Source: Hydrogenophilales bacterium
GTDB lineage: Bacteria; Pseudomonadota; Gammaproteobacteria; Burkholderiales; Thiobacteraceae
Direction: 5' to 3'
Length of the DNA: 41,795 bases
NCBI GenBank assembly: GCA_016235775.1
Contig: JACRIU010000104.1
Span: 1-41,795, forward strand
Numbering within the stretch: the first letter of the stretch is position 1; each line of letters opens with the position of its first letter. Positions 39,873-41,795 of this stretch are shown piece by piece. A model generated the notes under the pieces. It was not told where the DNA came from, made no database searches, and saw only the letters and a list, made by a program, of their open reading frames with translations. Both the position numbers and the translations under genes were made by a program.

Positions 39873-41060
39873 TTACTTCGGCGGCTGCAAAAATATTTCG
39901 AGTAGATCGTTCAGAAAGCGCTGTCCGAGCGGCGTGGGGCGGATATGCGTCAGGTCGCGCGCAATCAGGCCGCGCGCTTCCGCCGCTTGCAGCGGACGTT
40001 CAATCACGTTGAGCGGCAAGCCGGTGCGCGCCTGAAATAGCGCCAGCGGAAACCCGGCGTTCAAACGCAGCGCATTCATCATGAATTCGAAGCCCATCTC
40101 CTGCGCGGCTATATCGTGCTGTTCCTGCACCGCGCTGCCTGCCAGCGCCTGCGTCATGTATGCCTTGGGTTGTTTGTGGCGCATGCTGCGGGTGACGCGA
40201 TCCGTGGCGGTGAGCTTACTGTGCGCGCCGGCGCCGATGCCGAGATAGTCGCCGAAATGCCAGTAGTTGAGGTTGTGCAAACAGGCATGATGTTTCTGGG
40301 CAAAGGCCGAGGTTTCATAGTGTTCATAGCCGCTCTCCGCCAGCCGCGCCTCGATCTCGATTTGCATCGTGGCCGCGGTGTCGTCATCCGGCAGCGGCGG
40401 CGGGTGGGCGTGGAAGAGGGTGTTGGGCTCAAGTGTGAGGTGATAGGCCGAGAGATGCTGTACGCCGTAGCCGATCGCGGCATCAATGTCGGCGAGGGCT
40501 TGTTCGATGCTTTGCTCCGGCAGGGCATACATCAAATCCAAATTCACGTTATCGAAAGTCTCCAGCGCAATCTCCACCGCGCGCCGCGCTTCACGCTCGT
40601 CATGGATGCGCCCCAAGCTTTTAAGATGCGCCGGGTTGAAACTCTGAATGCCGATCGAAAGCCGGTTCACCCCCGCCGCGCGGAAGCCGCGAAATTTTTC
40701 TATTTCAAACGTGCCGGGGTTGGCTTCCAGCGTGATTTCCGCCAGCGGCTCCACCGGCAGCAGCGTGCGCAGTATGGTGAGCAGACGGTCCAACGCATCC
40801 GCCGAGAGCAGGCTGGGCGTGCCGCCGCCGAAGAAAATCGTGTGCACGCGCCGCCCCCACACTTGCGGCAGCGCGGTTTCCAAGTCGCGCGTCAGCGCTT
40901 CGATATAAGCGTCTTCCGGAATGCCCTCGCGCGCCTCATGCGAATTGAAATCGCAGTAGGGGCATTTGCGCACGCACCACGGAATATGCACATACAGCGC
41001 CAGCGGCGGCGGGGCATCGAAGTGGGGGTTGTGCAGGGAACGGAGTGGGGCGATGTGCAT
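39873..41060 (-). CDS. hemW: HemW, radical SAM heme chaperone
   Basis: A 395-residue radical SAM protein with the CX3CX2C cluster motif C29/C33/C36 (WCVRKCPYCDFNSHE), GGGTPSLL and the HemN-type C-terminal domain. Lack of the N-terminal extension of the true oxygen-independent coproporphyrinogen oxidase HemN, and the CDFNSH motif, fit HemW, a heme-binding chaperone. It is often annotated as HemN. rdgB is immediately upstream on the same strand, a widely conserved pair. Confidence 0.94.
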   Translation of the reverse strand: MHIAPLRSLHNPHFDAPPPLALYVHIPWCVRKCPYCDFNSHEAREGIPEDAYIEALTRDLETALPQVWGRRVHTIFFGGGTPSLLSADALDRLLTILRTLLPVEPLAEITLEANPGTFEIEKFRGFRAAGVNRLSIGIQSFNPAHLKSLGRIHDEREARRAVEIALETFDNVNLDLMYALPEQSIEQALADIDAAIGYGVQHLSAYHLTLEPNTLFHAHPPPLPDDDTAATMQIEIEARLAESGYEHYETSAFAQKHHACLHNLNYWHFGDYLGIGAGAHSKLTATDRVTRSMRHKQPKAYMTQALAGSAVQEQHDIAAQEMGFEFMMNALRLNAGFPLALFQARTGLPLNVIERPLQAAEARGLIARDLTHIRPTPLGQRFLNDLLEIFLQPPK

Positions 41061-41074
41061 GAAGTTTGTTGCTT

Positions 41075-41124
41075 GGAACCAAGGTTAAGTTCGGAAAACT
41101 TTATCCGAGTTCTTCCGTGGTTAA
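41075..41124. repeat. Degenerate short copy of the dispersed inverted repeat (hemW-rdgB)
   Basis: GGAACCAAGGTTAAGTTCGG (41075 on) and TTATCCGAGTTCTTCCGTGG (41101 on) pair as a decayed CACGGAT-type element with almost no centre. The right-arm GTTA gives rdgB its TAA stop at 41121-41123, the same junction as at 31317. Confidence 0.65.
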
Positions 41125-41723
41125 GGCTGTATTAAATCCGCGAGCTTCAACTTCTCGACCAGTTCAGCCAGCGCTTTACCGCGATGGCTCATGCCGTTTT
41201 TTACATCCGGTGGTAGTTCGGCGCCGGTTTGTCCCAGCGCCGGCACGAGGAAATACGGGTCATAGCCGAAACCGCCGCTGCCGCGCGGGGTGTCGATGAT
41301 CTCGCCGTGCCAGGCGCCTTCCGCGATGATCGGCTGCGGGTCGTGCGGATGGCGCACCAGGATGATCACGCAGTAGTAATGCGCTTTGCGGTTGCTCTCA
41401 TGTTTGAGCAGCTCGATCAATTTTTCATTGTTGCGCTGATCCGATTTCGGTTCCCCGGCAAAGCGCGCGGAATAAACGCCCGGCGCGCCGTTCAGCGCAT
41501 CGACGCAAATGCCGGAATCGTCGGCCAGCGCGGGCAGCCCGGCGAGCTCCGAGGCATGGCGCGCCTTCGTCAGACAATTCTCGATGAAGGTGCAATAGGG
41601 CTCTTCCGCCTCCGGAATATTGAACGCGGATTGCGGTAGGACTTCCAGGCCCAAGGGCTGCAAGATGCGGTCGATCTCGCGCAGCTTGCCGGGATTGTTG
41701 GACGCGATGACGAGTTTTTTCAT
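41121..41723 (-). CDS. rdgB: XTP/dITP diphosphatase (RdgB/HAM1)
   Basis: RdgB hydrolyses XTP, ITP and dITP and so keeps deaminated purines out of DNA and RNA. The 200-residue protein begins MKKLVIASNNPGKLREI, with the catalytic LADDSGICVDALNGAPGVYSAR region and GGFGYDPYF and MSHRGKAL in the C-terminal half. The length is normal. It precedes hemW in the same direction. Confidence 0.96.
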   Translation of the reverse strand: MKKLVIASNNPGKLREIDRILQPLGLEVLPQSAFNIPEAEEPYCTFIENCLTKARHASELAGLPALADDSGICVDALNGAPGVYSARFAGEPKSDQRNNEKLIELLKHESNRKAHYYCVIILVRHPHDPQPIIAEGAWHGEIIDTPRGSGGFGYDPYFLVPALGQTGAELPPDVKNGMSHRGKALAELVEKLKLADLIQP

Positions 41724-41737
41724 ATTTTTTAAAACCT

Positions 41738-41770
41738 TTAACCGCAGAGGACGCGGAGGACGCAGAGGAA
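41738..41770. repeat. Left arm of a dispersed inverted repeat at the window end
   Basis: TTAACCGCAGAGGACGCGGA and on, a left arm of the CACGGAG/CGCAGAG type, 14 bp upstream of the rdgB start. The matching right arm would lie beyond the window. Confidence 0.7.
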
Positions 41771-41795
41771 AGGCAAAACCAGGAATATTTTAAAA

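Noticed and set aside
40116..41135. 339-codon open frame opposite hemW
   Set aside because: Antisense shadow of HemW; no recognisable motif and it runs into a repeat.

Overview
The window reads as a dense, mostly core stretch of a betaproteobacterial chromosome. The base composition is moderately high in GC. The gene orders hisI-hisE-hinT-tatABC, accC-accB-aroQ, prmA with a zinc-ribbon DUF3426 partner, argH-algZ/algR-hemC-hemD and lptM-lysA opposite cyaY, plus a lysine/alanine histone H1-like protein, fit the Nitrosomonadales/Gallionellaceae side of the Betaproteobacteria best. That placement is an inference from gene content. No rRNA, tRNA, transposase, phage gene or CRISPR array was recognised.

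Layout. 1-5543 (+): ybeD (DUF493), lipB, hisI, hisE, hinT, tatA, tatB, tatC and an exported DUF255 thioredoxin-like protein. 5536-13806 (-): YchJ-like SEC-C protein, DUF3426 zinc-ribbon protein, prmA, accC, accB, aroQ, a TlpA-type thioredoxin, a long dsbD and cutA, with fxsA starting divergently. 14401-17328: an SDR-like protein opposite a ferredoxin/flavin reductase, then two small membrane proteins, one of which lies between integron-like ends. 17366-20333 (-): hemY, hemX and a VapBC pair. 20497-27754 (+): GNAT, mgtE, an unusual dihydrolipoamide dehydrogenase homologue, an ECF sigma/anti-sigma pair and msrP-msrQ. 27806-30156 (-): H1-like protein, lysA, lptM. 30205-31180 (+): cyaY and a MarR regulator with a cysteine-rich tail. 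31317-33202 (-): an unknown protein and argH. 33232-37509: an AlgZ/AlgR-type two-component pair, a thioredoxin on the opposite strand, hemC and hemD. 37638-38963 (-): a MazF/antitoxin pair and a divergent FolE. 39034-41723: an exported alpha/beta hydrolase, hemW and rdgB.

Themes. Protein export and periplasmic redox are well represented: TatABC, the Tat substrate MsrP with its membrane partner MsrQ, DsbD, TlpA, a second exported thioredoxin and the exported DUF255 protein. Heme synthesis is spread over three places (hemX/hemY, hemC/hemD, hemW).

The strongest non-genic signal is repetition. About nine complete and two edge-truncated copies of a large inverted-repeat element (arms built from CACAGAGGA- or CACGGATAA-like units) occupy intergenic gaps, including gaps inside apparent operons, and several supply start or stop codons. 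A separate ~285-bp element occurs twice. Four smaller palindromic families fill further gaps. The most notable protein-level oddities are a FolE homologue lacking two active-site residues, a lipoamide-dehydrogenase homologue with a displaced redox cysteine, and a DsbD with a duplicated N-terminal domain.
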